Positions 17,665 to 26,078 of a stretch of 43,191 nt of DNA are shown here, one piece after another. Within the stretch, counting starts at the first letter, position 1, and each line of letters begins with the position of its first letter. The stretch is from assembly GCA_905236965.1 (NCBI GenBank), contig CAJOQR010000064.1, forward strand, positions 1-43,191. The letters run 5' to 3'. The translations under genes and the position numbers were made by a program. The DNA comes from an uncultured Acholeplasmatales bacterium (GTDB taxonomy: Bacteria; Bacillota_I; Bacilli_A; Acholeplasmatales; Anaeroplasmataceae). A model generated the notes under the pieces. The model was not told the origin of the DNA. It searched no databases and saw only the letters and a program-made list of their open reading frames with translations.

Positions 17665-17695
17665 AAAATGTGGCGGTAGCCCCGCCACATTTTTT
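17665..17695 (+). terminator. GC-rich hairpin between binding protein and permease genes
   Basis: A perfect 12-bp stem, AAAATGTGGCGG (17665-17676) with CCGCCACATTTT (17682-17693), ends in a T run. Such intercistronic hairpins cause partial termination or protect the upstream mRNA, so the binding protein is made in excess of the permeases. Confidence 0.88.
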
Positions 17696-17726
17696 AATCA
17701 AAAATAATAATTATGGAGGTGTTTTA

Positions 17727-18695
17727 ATGGAAAACGTAATGGATGATACTACAAAAGAAGAATCAAAGCCTAAAAAGAAAAATAAGAAAAAAAGCATTAG
17801 TTATGCTAAATGGGGTTATATTTTTATTCTTCCTTTCTTTGTTGTCTATTTGATTTTTACATTAGTTCCACAAATAACAACAATTGTTTATAGCTTTTTT
17901 GAATATTTTAAAGATGGTTTAGATACTTATGGTCCTAGATTTGTAGGCTTCGAGAATTATATTAAATTATTTAGTGTTTCTGAGGCTGGATCAATTATGA
18001 TATTGAAATGCTTAGGTAATACTTTAATAATGTGGGTTTTAGGAGCTGTATTTCAATTAATCGTTTCACTTGTTTTAGCATTATTCTTTACAAGCACAAG
18101 ATTAAATTTAAAAGGATTAGGTTTCTTTAAATCAGTATTTTATATGCCTAATTTAATTATGGCATCAGCATTTGCATTTTTATTCTATGCTATTTTTAAT
18201 GCTATAGGTCCTGTTAATCAAATGTTACAAGCATTTGGATGGACAACTCAAAATATTGATTTTATTACGACTTATCCTTGGTCAACTAGAAGCTTAGTTG
18301 CAGCAATGAATTTTTTGATGTGGTTTGGTAATACAACAATATTGTTAATGGCTGGCATCATGGGTATTGATGAAAGCTTATTTGAAGCTGCACGTATGGA
18401 TGGTGCATCTTCAACAAGAGTATTCATAGATATAACATTACCACTTTTAAAACCAATTTTAGTTTATGTTTTAATTACATCTATGATTGGTGGATTACAG
18501 ATGTATGATGTACCTCATGTTTTAACTAAAGGCTTAGGCTCTCCTAATAACACAACTAAAACACTTGTTATGCTTTTAAATGATTATTTATCAGTTAGAA
18601 ATTATGGTATGGCAGGAGCTGTTGCGGTAGTATTATTTTTTGTTACAGCATTATTAAGTATCATTGTATTTAAATCTGTATCTAATAAAGAATAA
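17727..18695 (+). CDS. Sugar ABC transporter permease, MalF type
   Basis: The 322-residue protein has a Lys-rich cytoplasmic start and six predicted membrane helices. The EAA loop EAARMDGASSTRVFIDITLPLLKP contacts the ATPase. Together with the following gene it would form the transmembrane channel of a carbohydrate-uptake type 1 (CUT1) importer. The start ATG 17727 has a consensus GGAGGT at 17715-17720. An in-frame upstream TTG at 17661 falls in the terminator-like hairpin and can be dismissed. The next permease gene begins 11 bases after the stop. Confidence 0.92.
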   Translation: MENVMDDTTKEESKPKKKNKKKSISYAKWGYIFILPFFVVYLIFTLVPQITTIVYSFFEYFKDGLDTYGPRFVGFENYIKLFSVSEAGSIMILKCLGNTLIMWVLGAVFQLIVSLVLALFFTSTRLNLKGLGFFKSVFYMPNLIMASAFAFLFYAIFNAIGPVNQMLQAFGWTTQNIDFITTYPWSTRSLVAAMNFLMWFGNTTILLMAGIMGIDESLFEAARMDGASSTRVFIDITLPLLKPILVYVLITSMIGGLQMYDVPHVLTKGLGSPNNTTKTLVMLLNDYLSVRNYGMAGAVAVVLFFVTALLSIIVFKSVSNKE

Positions 18696-18706
18696 AGGAG
18701 GTAAAT

Positions 18707-19627
18707 ATGGAAAATAGTATAGATAACGAAGTTGTTAAAAAATCTAAAAAGGTTGATTCAACTGGCTCTAAAGAAAATAGAAATGCTAAAATAAAATTAA
18801 CAATTCAACGTGTATTTGTTTATATGTTTTTAATCATATTAACCTTTATTTGCTTATTCTTTTTCTATTTATTATTTGTAAATGCAACTAGAAGCCATGC
18901 AGAATTGCAAGCTGGTTTTACATTAATTCCTTCAACTCATTTTTTTGAAAATTTTAAAAAATTATGGAATTATACTGATGTTGCTGATATTAAGCTAGGA
19001 TTATTAAATTCATTTATTATTGCTTCTTTATCAGCAATATTAACAACTTATTTTTCAGCTTTATGTGCATATGGTATTTATGCATATGATTTTAAATTTA
19101 AAAAAGCAGCTGAAACATTTATTTTAGCAATAATGATGATTCCATCACAAGTTTCATCAGTTGGCTTTGTTCAAATATGTAATGAGCTTGGCTGGAAAAA
19201 TCAATTTTGGGTATTAATTATTCCTTCAATTGCTGCTCCAGCGACATTCTTTTATATGATTCAACACCTAAGAGCAACTCTACCACTAGAGCTTGTTGAA
19301 GCATCAAGAATGGATGGTTCTAATGAATTTATGACATTTAATAGAATTGTTCTTCCTGTTATGAAGCCTGCATTAGCGGTTCAATTAATATTCTCATTTG
19401 TTGCATCATGGAATAATTTATATTTACCAACATTATTATTAACTGATAAATCAAAAAGAACACTACCTACAATGTTATCATTGCTAAGAAGTGCTGATTT
19501 TTCTAAAATGGATATGGGCTTAATTTATATGGCAATATTTGTATCAATTTTCCCTGTATTAATAGTTTACATTTTCTTATCTAAATCTATTATTAAGGGT
19601 GTTACAAGCGGATCAGTTAAAGGTTAG
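18707..19627 (+). CDS. Sugar ABC transporter permease, MalG type
   Basis: The 306-residue protein has six predicted membrane helices and an EAA loop, [24 protein letters not shown]. It has the MalG-type C-terminal region ([15 protein letters not shown], ending GVTSGSVKG). It pairs with the upstream permease. An AAAGGAGG ribosome site precedes ATG 18707. The ATPase gene follows after 14 bases, so all importer parts lie in one operon. Confidence 0.92.
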   Translation: MENSIDNEVVKKSKKVDSTGSKENRNAKIKLTIQRVFVYMFLIILTFICLFFFYLLFVNATRSHAELQAGFTLIPSTHFFENFKKLWNYTDVADIKLGLLNSFIIASLSAILTTYFSALCAYGIYAYDFKFKKAAETFILAIMMIPSQVSSVGFVQICNELGWKNQFWVLIIPSIAAPATFFYMIQHLRATLPLELVEASRMDGSNEFMTFNRIVLPVMKPALAVQLIFSFVASWNNLYLPTLLLTDKSKRTLPTMLSLLRSADFSKMDMGLIYMAIFVSIFPVLIVYIFLSKSIIKGVTSGSVKG

Positions 19628-19641
19628 AAAGAGGAAAGAAT

Positions 19642-20901
19642 ATGGCAGAAGTAATTTTAAAAAATATTGTAAAAATTTATCCTTATGTTGAAAAGAAACC
19701 TAAGAAGAAATTGTTTTCTAAAAAAGTAGTTGAACCAGTTAGAAGAGGAGTTAATCTTCAATTGACTGATAAAGGTGTTGTTGCGGTTCAAAATTTTAAT
19801 TTAACAATTGCTGATGGAGAATTTATTGTATTAGTTGGCCCATCAGGCTGTGGTAAATCAACAACATTACGTATGGTTGCTGGATTAGAAGAAATCACTG
19901 AAGGTGAATTATATATAGATGGTAAAATTGTAAATTCAATAGAACCTAAAGATCGTGATATTGCAATGGTATTCCAAAATTATGCTTTATATCCACATAT
20001 GACTGTTTATGATAATATGGCATATTCATTAAAAATTAAAAAAACGCCAAAGGATGAAATAGATCAAAAAGTAAGAGAAGCAGCTGAAATTTTAAATATT
20101 ACTGATTATTTAGGAAGAAAGCCTAAAAATTTATCTGGTGGTCAACGTCAACGTGTCGCAATAGGTAGAGCTATTGTTAGAAACCCTAAGGTTTTATTAA
20201 TGGATGAACCATTATCTAACCTTGATGCTAAATTACGTAATCAAATGCGTGCTGAAATTATTAAGCTTAGAAGTAGAATTGATACAACATTTATTTATGT
20301 AACACATGACCAAGTTGAGGCTATGACTTTAGGCGATCGTATTGTTGTTATGAAAGATGGCTATGTTCAACAAATAGGAACACCACAAGATGTTTATGAT
20401 AATCCTAGAAATAAATTTGTTTCAGGATTTATTGGTACGCCTCAAATGAATTATTTTGATGCTGACCTTTTATTAGAAGATGATAAATATTTTGTTAAGA
20501 TAGATGATTATAAAATAGAATTATCAAAAGAAAAACAAGAAAGATTAAAAAATAATAATATAAAACCACAATTAATTACATTAGGTGTTAGACCAGATCA
20601 TATGATTGTTGGAGAAGATGGTATAGAAGGTGTTGTTGAAGTTTCAGAATTAATGGGTCCTTCTGCACATTTACACTTAAAAGTAAAAGATAGTGATGTT
20701 ATAGTAATTATTCCTACTTTAGGTGGATATATTAATCAAGTAGGTCAAAAAATTAAATTAGGATTTACAGGTAATTTGATTAATTTATTCTCAAAAGAAA
20801 ATGATAAGAATCTAGAATATATTTTAGAAGATGATTATAATTTAAAAATAGAAGCTGAAGAAGAAAAAGAAGATATAGAAAATCAAAAAGTAGAAGAATA
20901 A
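19642..20901 (+). CDS. CUT1 sugar ABC transporter ATPase, MsmK/UgpC type
   Basis: The 419-residue ATPase has Walker [10 protein letters not shown] at residues 66-74, Q-loop [12 protein letters not shown], signature [14 protein letters not shown], Walker [13 protein letters not shown] and the switch His in VTHDQ. A C-terminal TOBE-like regulatory domain begins near residue 245 ([14 protein letters not shown]). It powers the upstream permeases. The N-terminus is odd: a basic stretch of about 29 residues ([19 protein letters not shown] and onward) is inserted between the first strand and the A-loop region, so Walker A falls near 66 rather than near 37. The acidic C-terminal tail is also longer than usual. 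A terminator follows directly. Confidence 0.93.
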   Translation: MAEVILKNIVKIYPYVEKKPKKKLFSKKVVEPVRRGVNLQLTDKGVVAVQNFNLTIADGEFIVLVGPSGCGKSTTLRMVAGLEEITEGELYIDGKIVNSIEPKDRDIAMVFQNYALYPHMTVYDNMAYSLKIKKTPKDEIDQKVREAAEILNITDYLGRKPKNLSGGQRQRVAIGRAIVRNPKVLLMDEPLSNLDAKLRNQMRAEIIKLRSRIDTTFIYVTHDQVEAMTLGDRIVVMKDGYVQQIGTPQDVYDNPRNKFVSGFIGTPQMNYFDADLLLEDDKYFVKIDDYKIELSKEKQERLKNNNIKPQLITLGVRPDHMIVGEDGIEGVVEVSELMGPSAHLHLKVKDSDVIVIIPTLGGYINQVGQKIKLGFTGNLINLFSKENDKNLEYILEDDYNLKIEAEEEKEDIENQKVEE

Positions 20902-20906
20902 TTAAT

Positions 20907-20939
20907 AAAAGTTGTTAAGATTACCTTAACAACTTTTTT
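20907..20939 (+). terminator. Intrinsic terminator after the ABC ATPase gene
   Basis: AAAGTTGTTAAG pairs with CTTAACAACTTT (inner stem 20911-20919 with 20925-20933) around ATTAC, followed by a T run. It ends the importer operon. Confidence 0.92.
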
Positions 20940-20947
20940 AAAAATAT

Positions 20948-20976
20948 TTTAAAAATAAAAAAATAAATTGTATAAT
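20948..20976 (+). promoter_or_regulatory. Promoter of the ROK kinase gene
   Basis: TTTAAA (20948-20953) lies 17 bases from a consensus TATAAT (20971-20976). The kinase gene therefore has its own promoter after the importer terminator. I saw no LacI-type operator here. Confidence 0.7.
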
Positions 20977-21002
20977 TTATTTAAATAAATGGTGGTGATA
21001 TT

Positions 21003-21893
21003 TTGAGAGTAGGAATTGATGTAGGAGGAACTACTGTTAAAGTTGGTTTTATTGATAATTATAAAATTATCGATAAATTAGTAGTTGAAACAAAAAAAGA
21101 AACATTATTTGATGATGTATTAAATGAAATAAAAAAATATTCATTAGAAAAAAAATATGATATTGAAGGATTAGGTTTTGGACTTCCAGGACATGTTATA
21201 GGAACATATATTGATAAAATGCCAAATGTTGGTATTGAAAATTTAGATATAAAGCCTATTATTTCATCATATTTTAATAATGTTAAAATAGGAACAACTA
21301 ATGATGCAAATGCGGCTGCCTTAGGTGAACTTTTATCTGATAATGATAATAAAAATAAATCATGCTATATGATAACTTTAGGTACTGGTGTTGGTGGCGG
21401 ATTAGTTATTGATGGTAAGGTTAGAGATGGTGCACATGCAAATTGTGGTGAAATAGGTCATATGTTTATTGATGATTTACATAATTATAAGTGCACTTGT
21501 GGATTATCTGGTTGTTTAGAAACTGTTGCATCAGCAACAGGAATTGTAAGATTAGCAAATGAGTATTATGATCAATTTAAAACGAGCTTAAAAAGAGAAT
21601 CTTTTGTTTCTAAGGATGTTTTTGATTTAGCAAAAGAAAATGATGAATTAGGATTATTTGTTTTAGATAAAGTAGCATCTTATTTAGGAAAAGCTATTTC
21701 TATAATAGAGCTTGCGGTTGATGTTGATATTATATATATTGGCGGTGGTGTTTCTAATGCTGGTGATATATTGATTAATAAAATAAAACAATATTATAAT
21801 AAATATGCTCATTTTGCTATAAAAAATTTAAATATTAAAAAAGCAAAATTAGGAAATGATGCAGGAATGCTTGGGGCTGCATATTTATTTTAA
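21003..21893 (+). CDS. glcK: ROK-family glucokinase
   Basis: The 296-residue cytoplasmic kinase has the ATP-binding DVGGTTVKVGF motif at the N-terminus, the catalytic base region TNDANAAALGE, GTGVGGGLVIDG and the zinc-binding ROK signature CTCGLSGCLE. It would phosphorylate glucose released by the GH94, GH1 and GH5 enzymes, completing the pathway to glucose-6-phosphate. Fructokinase or N-acetylmannosamine kinase are alternatives in this family. The start appears to be TTG at 21003, preceded by GGTGGTGAT; there is no ATG upstream in frame near the conserved N-terminus. It ends at a bidirectional terminator. Confidence 0.88.
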   Translation: MRVGIDVGGTTVKVGFIDNYKIIDKLVVETKKETLFDDVLNEIKKYSLEKKYDIEGLGFGLPGHVIGTYIDKMPNVGIENLDIKPIISSYFNNVKIGTTNDANAAALGELLSDNDNKNKSCYMITLGTGVGGGLVIDGKVRDGAHANCGEIGHMFIDDLHNYKCTCGLSGCLETVASATGIVRLANEYYDQFKTSLKRESFVSKDVFDLAKENDELGLFVLDKVASYLGKAISIIELAVDVDIIYIGGGVSNAGDILINKIKQYYNKYAHFAIKNLNIKKAKLGNDAGMLGAAYLF

Positions 21894-21898
21894 ATTAA

Positions 21899-21928
21899 AA
21901 ATTGGATGTGAATTTTCACATCCAATTT
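21899..21928. terminator. Bidirectional terminator between convergent genes
   Basis: A perfect 14-bp inverted repeat, AAATTGGATGTGAA (21899-21912) with TTCACATCCAATTT (21915-21928), lies between the ROK gene and the minus-strand fusion gene. Confidence 0.9.
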
Positions 21929-21934
21929 AATTAT

Positions 21935-24358
21935 TTATAAACTATTTTTTAAAATCATATTTATTAAATCTTTATATAAAATATTTGCTTCTTTTGCTTC
22001 AGCTGCAAAATGTGAATAACATCCTAATTCAGGAAGAGAATCACATTTAATACAATATATATCATCATTTTTAATTATAAAATTTATTTTTGAATATGCT
22101 TTTAAATTTAATATGCTTGATGCCTTTAAAGAAATTTCTTGCAATTTATTTTCTAATTCTTTTTCTATTTCTGCAGGGCATCTTTTTGATTTAATCCCTC
22201 TTAAATTCATTCCAATTAATTCATCTTTTGTATTTAAAGGAAGAATTTCTAAAACAGGAAGTGGTGTCAAATTAATTGTAGAACAACTAAATTCACGCCC
22301 TATTATATATTCTTCAATAATTATTTCATCATCCCATTTAAAAGCTTCTATAATGGCTTTATTTAATTCATCATCATTAATTACAGCTTTTATTCCAACA
22401 CCATATCCTAATGTATTAGTTTTAACTATTAAAGGATATGAAAAATTATATTTATTAGGATAAATTATTTCATCACCTTTTTTTAAACTATACCATTTTG
22501 GAGTTTTAATATTATTTTCTTTTAAAATAGATTTAGATATTATTTTATTTGTTGCTTTAAAAGAAGATAGATAATCATTTCCTGTATAATCAATTCCTAA
22601 TAAATCGAATGTTGCTTGTATTTTTCCATTTTCTCCATCTGTTCCATTTAATGCAATAAATACTAAATCGCTTTGCTTACATATTTGTAAAACATTAGGA
22701 CCAAAATATGAATCTGTTTGATATATTCTTCTTTTTCTAACAGCCCATAAATCAGGTAAGCTTTCAGGTATTTCTCCTATATCTAAACTATATTTATCTG
22801 GATTTTTAAACGCATCATTTATTTTTATTTCTTCGTCATTATATCCCATATATGAATCAAGTAATATAACATTATGACCTAAATCTTTTAATTCTTTATA
22901 AATCATATAGCCATTATGTAATGAAATATTTCTTTCTATTGATAATCCTCCAGCTAAAACAACTATATTTAAGTTTTCTATATCCTCATCAATTTCATTA
23001 ATATCTAATGTATCTAAATCAATATTTTTACCATTTAAATCTAATTCTAAGGTTTTTAGTTTTTCTTTAGTTAAAGAAACAACAATAAGTGCTTTTGAAA
23101 TTTGTTCTTTTGTTAAATTGACTTCATATTTTTTTATAAGCATTGATTGTATTTTTTTAACAACTATTTTATTTACATGTGAAATTAAAAAATTAGAAAC
23201 ACCTAAGATAATATTTAATTTTTTAGAATTTACTAAATCTTCAATAATTTCAATTGTTTTTACTATTTCTTTAGCATCAAAATGATTCATTATATCCTTT
23301 AAAGATATTAAAAAATTAGGATTTTGCTTAGAATATTTAATTGTAAATGCTAAAACATATGCAGCGTTATCTATATAATCCTCATCACCAATTAAATTAA
23401 ATAAAAAATTAATGAAATCTTCTTGTGAAATCTCTTTATTAACGCTAAATCCTTTTTCAACTAATTCACCAACTAATTTATTATTTTTACTACGATCTTT
23501 ATCTGTTTCTGCAGAACGAATCAAGCTATTAATAAATCCTTTTAAAATTTGCATTTCTGGTCTTTGTCCATTTGGATTTATTTCCATTTTATAATTTTTA
23601 TCATCATCAAAAGAAAAGAAAGTATTAGGACAATGGCTTTCAGCAAAACCTCCTGCACCATATCCAAAGCCTACATAAAATGTTTGTGATCCTATATCAT
23701 TCATTAAAATATTTACAAAATCATAATCTATGTTATGGTTTTGTATAATATTTTGTCTTGATAATATTTCTTTTTTATAATAATTAATAAATTTATCTGA
23801 AAATCCTTGACCATCAAAGGAAACACATCTATCAACAGTATTATTTAATATAGCAATATATTTAGCTTTATTTCCTCCTTTAGAATGTCCTATTACAGTA
23901 ATATAATAATTTTTTAATTCAAATTGTTGATATATAAATTTATACCATTCTAAAGCATTGATTTGTTGTAAAGAATCTATTTGGTTAGCTCCTAAAAAAT
24001 CATCTGTCCATTCCATTGCGGCAGTTCCTCTATATGCAACAACAGATTCTTTTTCTTCTTCATTGATAAATAATATAGATAAACCAAGACCACCACCAAA
24101 AGCCATATCAAAATGTGAATCAATGATTTTTGTTTCACATAATTTTTTGTTTTTTAATATCGCATAAATTAAATTTTTCCAATCATATCCAGTTGTAAAA
24201 GAAGAATAATCCTTTTCATCATCTATTTGTGTTAAATCCATTAAATCAAACATTTCTTTAATAGTTTTCCCAACAAAATTAGATATATTTAAAAGAGGTG
24301 GAATATCTTCTAAATATGTTAAATTTTCTAATAATAATAATTCATCGACTCTAAACAT
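21935..24358 (-). CDS. Fusion of an Mbeg1-like (DUF2974) lipase domain and a D-Ala-D-Ala-ligase-like ATP-grasp domain
   Basis: The protein has 807 residues. Residues 1 to about 290 look like the DUF2974/Mbeg1 alpha/beta hydrolase group: VVAYRGTAAMEW, nucleophile Ser159 in IGHSKGGNKAKY, VSFDGQGFS and a late His in ESHCPNTF. A helical linker of about 170 residues follows. Residues 462-807 align with D-Ala-D-Ala ligase: VLAGGLSIERNISL, ALNGTDGENGKIQA, YTGNDYLSSFKATNKIISK, YPLIVKTNTLGYGVGI, EEYIIGREFS and KRCPAE. The C-terminal metal site is changed: positions equivalent to E. coli DdlB Asp257, Glu270 and Asn272 read Asn759, Lys771 and Asp773. No signal peptide is seen. The ribosome site AAAGAGGT lies 8 bases upstream. 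The substrate is unknown, and the ligase half may be inactive or altered. Confidence 0.82.
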   Translation of the reverse strand: MFRVDELLLLENLTYLEDIPPLLNISNFVGKTIKEMFDLMDLTQIDDEKDYSSFTTGYDWKNLIYAILKNKKLCETKIIDSHFDMAFGGGLGLSILFINEEEKESVVAYRGTAAMEWTDDFLGANQIDSLQQINALEWYKFIYQQFELKNYYITVIGHSKGGNKAKYIAILNNTVDRCVSFDGQGFSDKFINYYKKEILSRQNIIQNHNIDYDFVNILMNDIGSQTFYVGFGYGAGGFAESHCPNTFFSFDDDKNYKMEINPNGQRPEMQILKGFINSLIRSAETDKDRSKNNKLVGELVEKGFSVNKEISQEDFINFLFNLIGDEDYIDNAAYVLAFTIKYSKQNPNFLISLKDIMNHFDAKEIVKTIEIIEDLVNSKKLNIILGVSNFLISHVNKIVVKKIQSMLIKKYEVNLTKEQISKALIVVSLTKEKLKTLELDLNGKNIDLDTLDINEIDEDIENLNIVVLAGGLSIERNISLHNGYMIYKELKDLGHNVILLDSYMGYNDEEIKINDAFKNPDKYSLDIGEIPESLPDLWAVRKRRIYQTDSYFGPNVLQICKQSDLVFIALNGTDGENGKIQATFDLLGIDYTGNDYLSSFKATNKIISKSILKENNIKTPKWYSLKKGDEIIYPNKYNFSYPLIVKTNTLGYGVGIKAVINDDELNKAIIEAFKWDDEIIIEEYIIGREFSCSTINLTPLPVLEILPLNTKDELIGMNLRGIKSKRCPAEIEKELENKLQEISLKASSILNLKAYSKINFIIKNDDIYCIKCDSLPELGCYSHFAAEAKEANILYKDLINMILKNSL

Positions 24359-24403
24359 TTATATATACCTCTTTAAAATCATCGTTTTAATTTTAACATA
24401 TTT

Positions 24404-24431
24404 AGTATATATTAGTAAAAATATTTGTAAA
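24404..24431 (-). promoter_or_regulatory. Promoter of the lipase/ligase fusion gene
   Basis: On the minus strand, TTTACA (24426-24431) and TATACT (24404-24409) are 16 bases apart. The -35 box shares bases with that of the divergent GAF gene. Confidence 0.68.
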
Positions 24432-24453
24432 ACTAAATAAAAAAATGTAAAAT
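24425..24453 (+). promoter_or_regulatory. Promoter of the GAF protein gene
   Basis: TTGTAA (24425-24430) and TAAAAT (24448-24453) are 17 bases apart. The GAF gene begins at 24483 after a GAGGT ribosome site. Confidence 0.65.
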
Positions 24454-24482
24454 TAAGATAGTTTTTATGAGGTATATTTTAT

Positions 24483-25442
24483 ATGATTTTAAGTAAAGAT
24501 GTTGAAAAAATTTTAACTGTTATTACAGAAATGTCAAAAGAAGAAAATTATTATAAATTATTAGAAGATATTTTAGAAGTAGGAATGTCTATTTCTAATT
24601 GTGATGGTGGTACATTATATTTATTGAATGGTGATAAATTAGAATTCTTTTTTATGGTAACAAAATCTTTAAATATAAAAGAGGGTGGTACAAAAACTAA
24701 AATAAATTTACCACCAGTTGATATTAATTCACCATCTGTTGCAGCATTATGTGCTAAAGCAAAAAGAATAATAAATGTAGAAGATGTTTATTTTGATAAA
24801 ACATATAATTGGTCTGGACCTAAAAAATATGATGAATTAACAGGATATCATACAGAATCTGTACTTGTTTTACCTTTATTTGATAAAGAAAAAAATGTAT
24901 TAGGTGTTATGCAATTAATAAATGCTGTTTTATTTAAAAAGGTTGTCCCATTTTCTTATGATGTTGAAAAAATATTATCATCTTTATCATCTTTATCAGG
25001 TATATTATTAGATAATATTAAACTATATGATAGCACAAAGGATTTATTAGATTCATTAGTAAATGTTATTGTTAAACAAGATAAAAAAAATCAATCACTA
25101 AATGTAGCAAATATTTGCGATGAATTTGTTGATTTTTTAAATTTAAATGGATATGATGAAATTTCAAAATCTGCAAAAGAAGAATTAGTTATGGCTTCAA
25201 GGCTTTATAATGCAACTAATGCTTTAGCTGAAATTGATTTTAAAAATAAATATATACATGTAAAAGATATTATTTATAGTTATCATAATCAAGATAAAAT
25301 AAATCCTGATATTTCTAAATATGTTGAAATTTTAAAAATTGCAGATTATTATGATAAAACAAAATCAATAGATTTATTAAAAGAAAACGAAAAGCTAAAT
25401 AAAAATTTAGTCGATAATTTTATAAATTTTATTGAAAGATAA
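24483..25442 (+). CDS. GAF-domain protein with a degenerate HD-GYP-like C-terminus
   Basis: The 319-residue soluble protein begins with a GAF domain at about residues 20-170: CDGGTLYLLNGDKLEFFF, then SPSVAALCAKAKRIINVEDVY, and TGYHTESVLVLPLFDKEKNVLGVMQLINA. This is the form usually joined to HD-GYP cyclic-di-GMP phosphodiesterases. The tail keeps the helical spacing (LLDSLVNVIVKQDK, SLNVANICDEF, KEELVMASRLYNATNAL). The canonical H of GHSxRVA is replaced near Ser205, and the HD pair reads Tyr242-Asn243. It therefore probably senses a small ligand without hydrolysing one; that step is inference. It diverges from the fusion gene with overlapping -35 boxes and ends at a shared terminator. Confidence 0.75.
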   Translation: MILSKDVEKILTVITEMSKEENYYKLLEDILEVGMSISNCDGGTLYLLNGDKLEFFFMVTKSLNIKEGGTKTKINLPPVDINSPSVAALCAKAKRIINVEDVYFDKTYNWSGPKKYDELTGYHTESVLVLPLFDKEKNVLGVMQLINAVLFKKVVPFSYDVEKILSSLSSLSGILLDNIKLYDSTKDLLDSLVNVIVKQDKKNQSLNVANICDEFVDFLNLNGYDEISKSAKEELVMASRLYNATNALAEIDFKNKYIHVKDIIYSYHNQDKINPDISKYVEILKIADYYDKTKSIDLLKENEKLNKNLVDNFINFIER

Positions 25443-25443
25443 T

Positions 25444-25471
25444 AAAAAAGGATGAGATTCATCCTTTTTTT
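25444..25471. terminator. Bidirectional terminator between convergent genes
   Basis: AAAAAAGGATGA (25444-25455) pairs perfectly with TCATCCTTTTTT (25459-25470) around GAT. It serves the GAF gene and the minus-strand gene ending at 25478. Confidence 0.9.
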
Positions 25472-25477
25472 GTTATA

Positions 25478-26077
25478 TTATCTAGAATTCATAATTTTAT
25501 TATTTATGAAAGAATTATACATATCAAATTCATCATCAGCATATATTCCAAGTTCAATAGCTATTTCATAATAAATTTGATCGATTGTATGGAATTCTAT
25601 ATCTAAGTTATCAAACATAGAAGAAGTAATATCGCTTAATATTGCAAAATATTCATCAGGTACATTTTTTTTATTATCTATTGATTTTGTTACTTTATCA
25701 TATAAATCATCTAATTTTTTTAAATCATTTTTTGTTTCTTTATAATTTAATGCTTCGTTTTGAAAATCATTAATATATAATAATAAATTAATAGTTTTAG
25801 AATATTTTTCTAATTCCATATAATCGTTATTAAAATTCTTTTTTAATAATGTTTGAATTAATAAAAATTGGTCATAAATATAATCAAAACCTGTTGAGAA
25901 AATTAATTCTAAATCATCATTTAATTTTTTTTCTTTAGAATGCTTATCATATAAATAATCAACAACTGCAATAACAGATGTAAAACGAGATATTGTTTTA
26001 CTTTTATTTTTTATTAATGTATTTATTAATTCAAAATTTTCTGATTTCCAATTTGAGTAATCTGTATAAATATCCAT
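25478..26077 (-). CDS. Hypothetical protein downstream of lysS
   Basis: The 199-residue protein is mostly alpha-helical and rich in Lys, Asp, Asn and Ile. It has no membrane segment, signal peptide or motif that I recognise. Its start codon (26075-26077) lies 1 base after the lysS stop, so its ribosome site is inside lysS and translation is probably coupled. Codon use matches its neighbours, which supports a real gene. The C-terminal part (FHTIDQIYYEIAIELGIYADDEFDMY) is acidic. No function can be assigned. Confidence 0.7.
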   Translation of the reverse strand: MDIYTDYSNWKSENFELINTLIKNKSKTISRFTSVIAVVDYLYDKHSKEKKLNDDLELIFSTGFDYIYDQFLLIQTLLKKNFNNDYMELEKYSKTINLLLYINDFQNEALNYKETKNDLKKLDDLYDKVTKSIDNKKNVPDEYFAILSDITSSMFDNLDIEFHTIDQIYYEIAIELGIYADDEFDMYNSFINNKIMNSR

Positions 26078-26078
26078 A

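Noticed and set aside
17661-17726. N-terminal extension of the first permease from TTG 17661
   Set aside because: It would translate through the terminator-like hairpin. ATG 17727 has a consensus ribosome site at the right distance.
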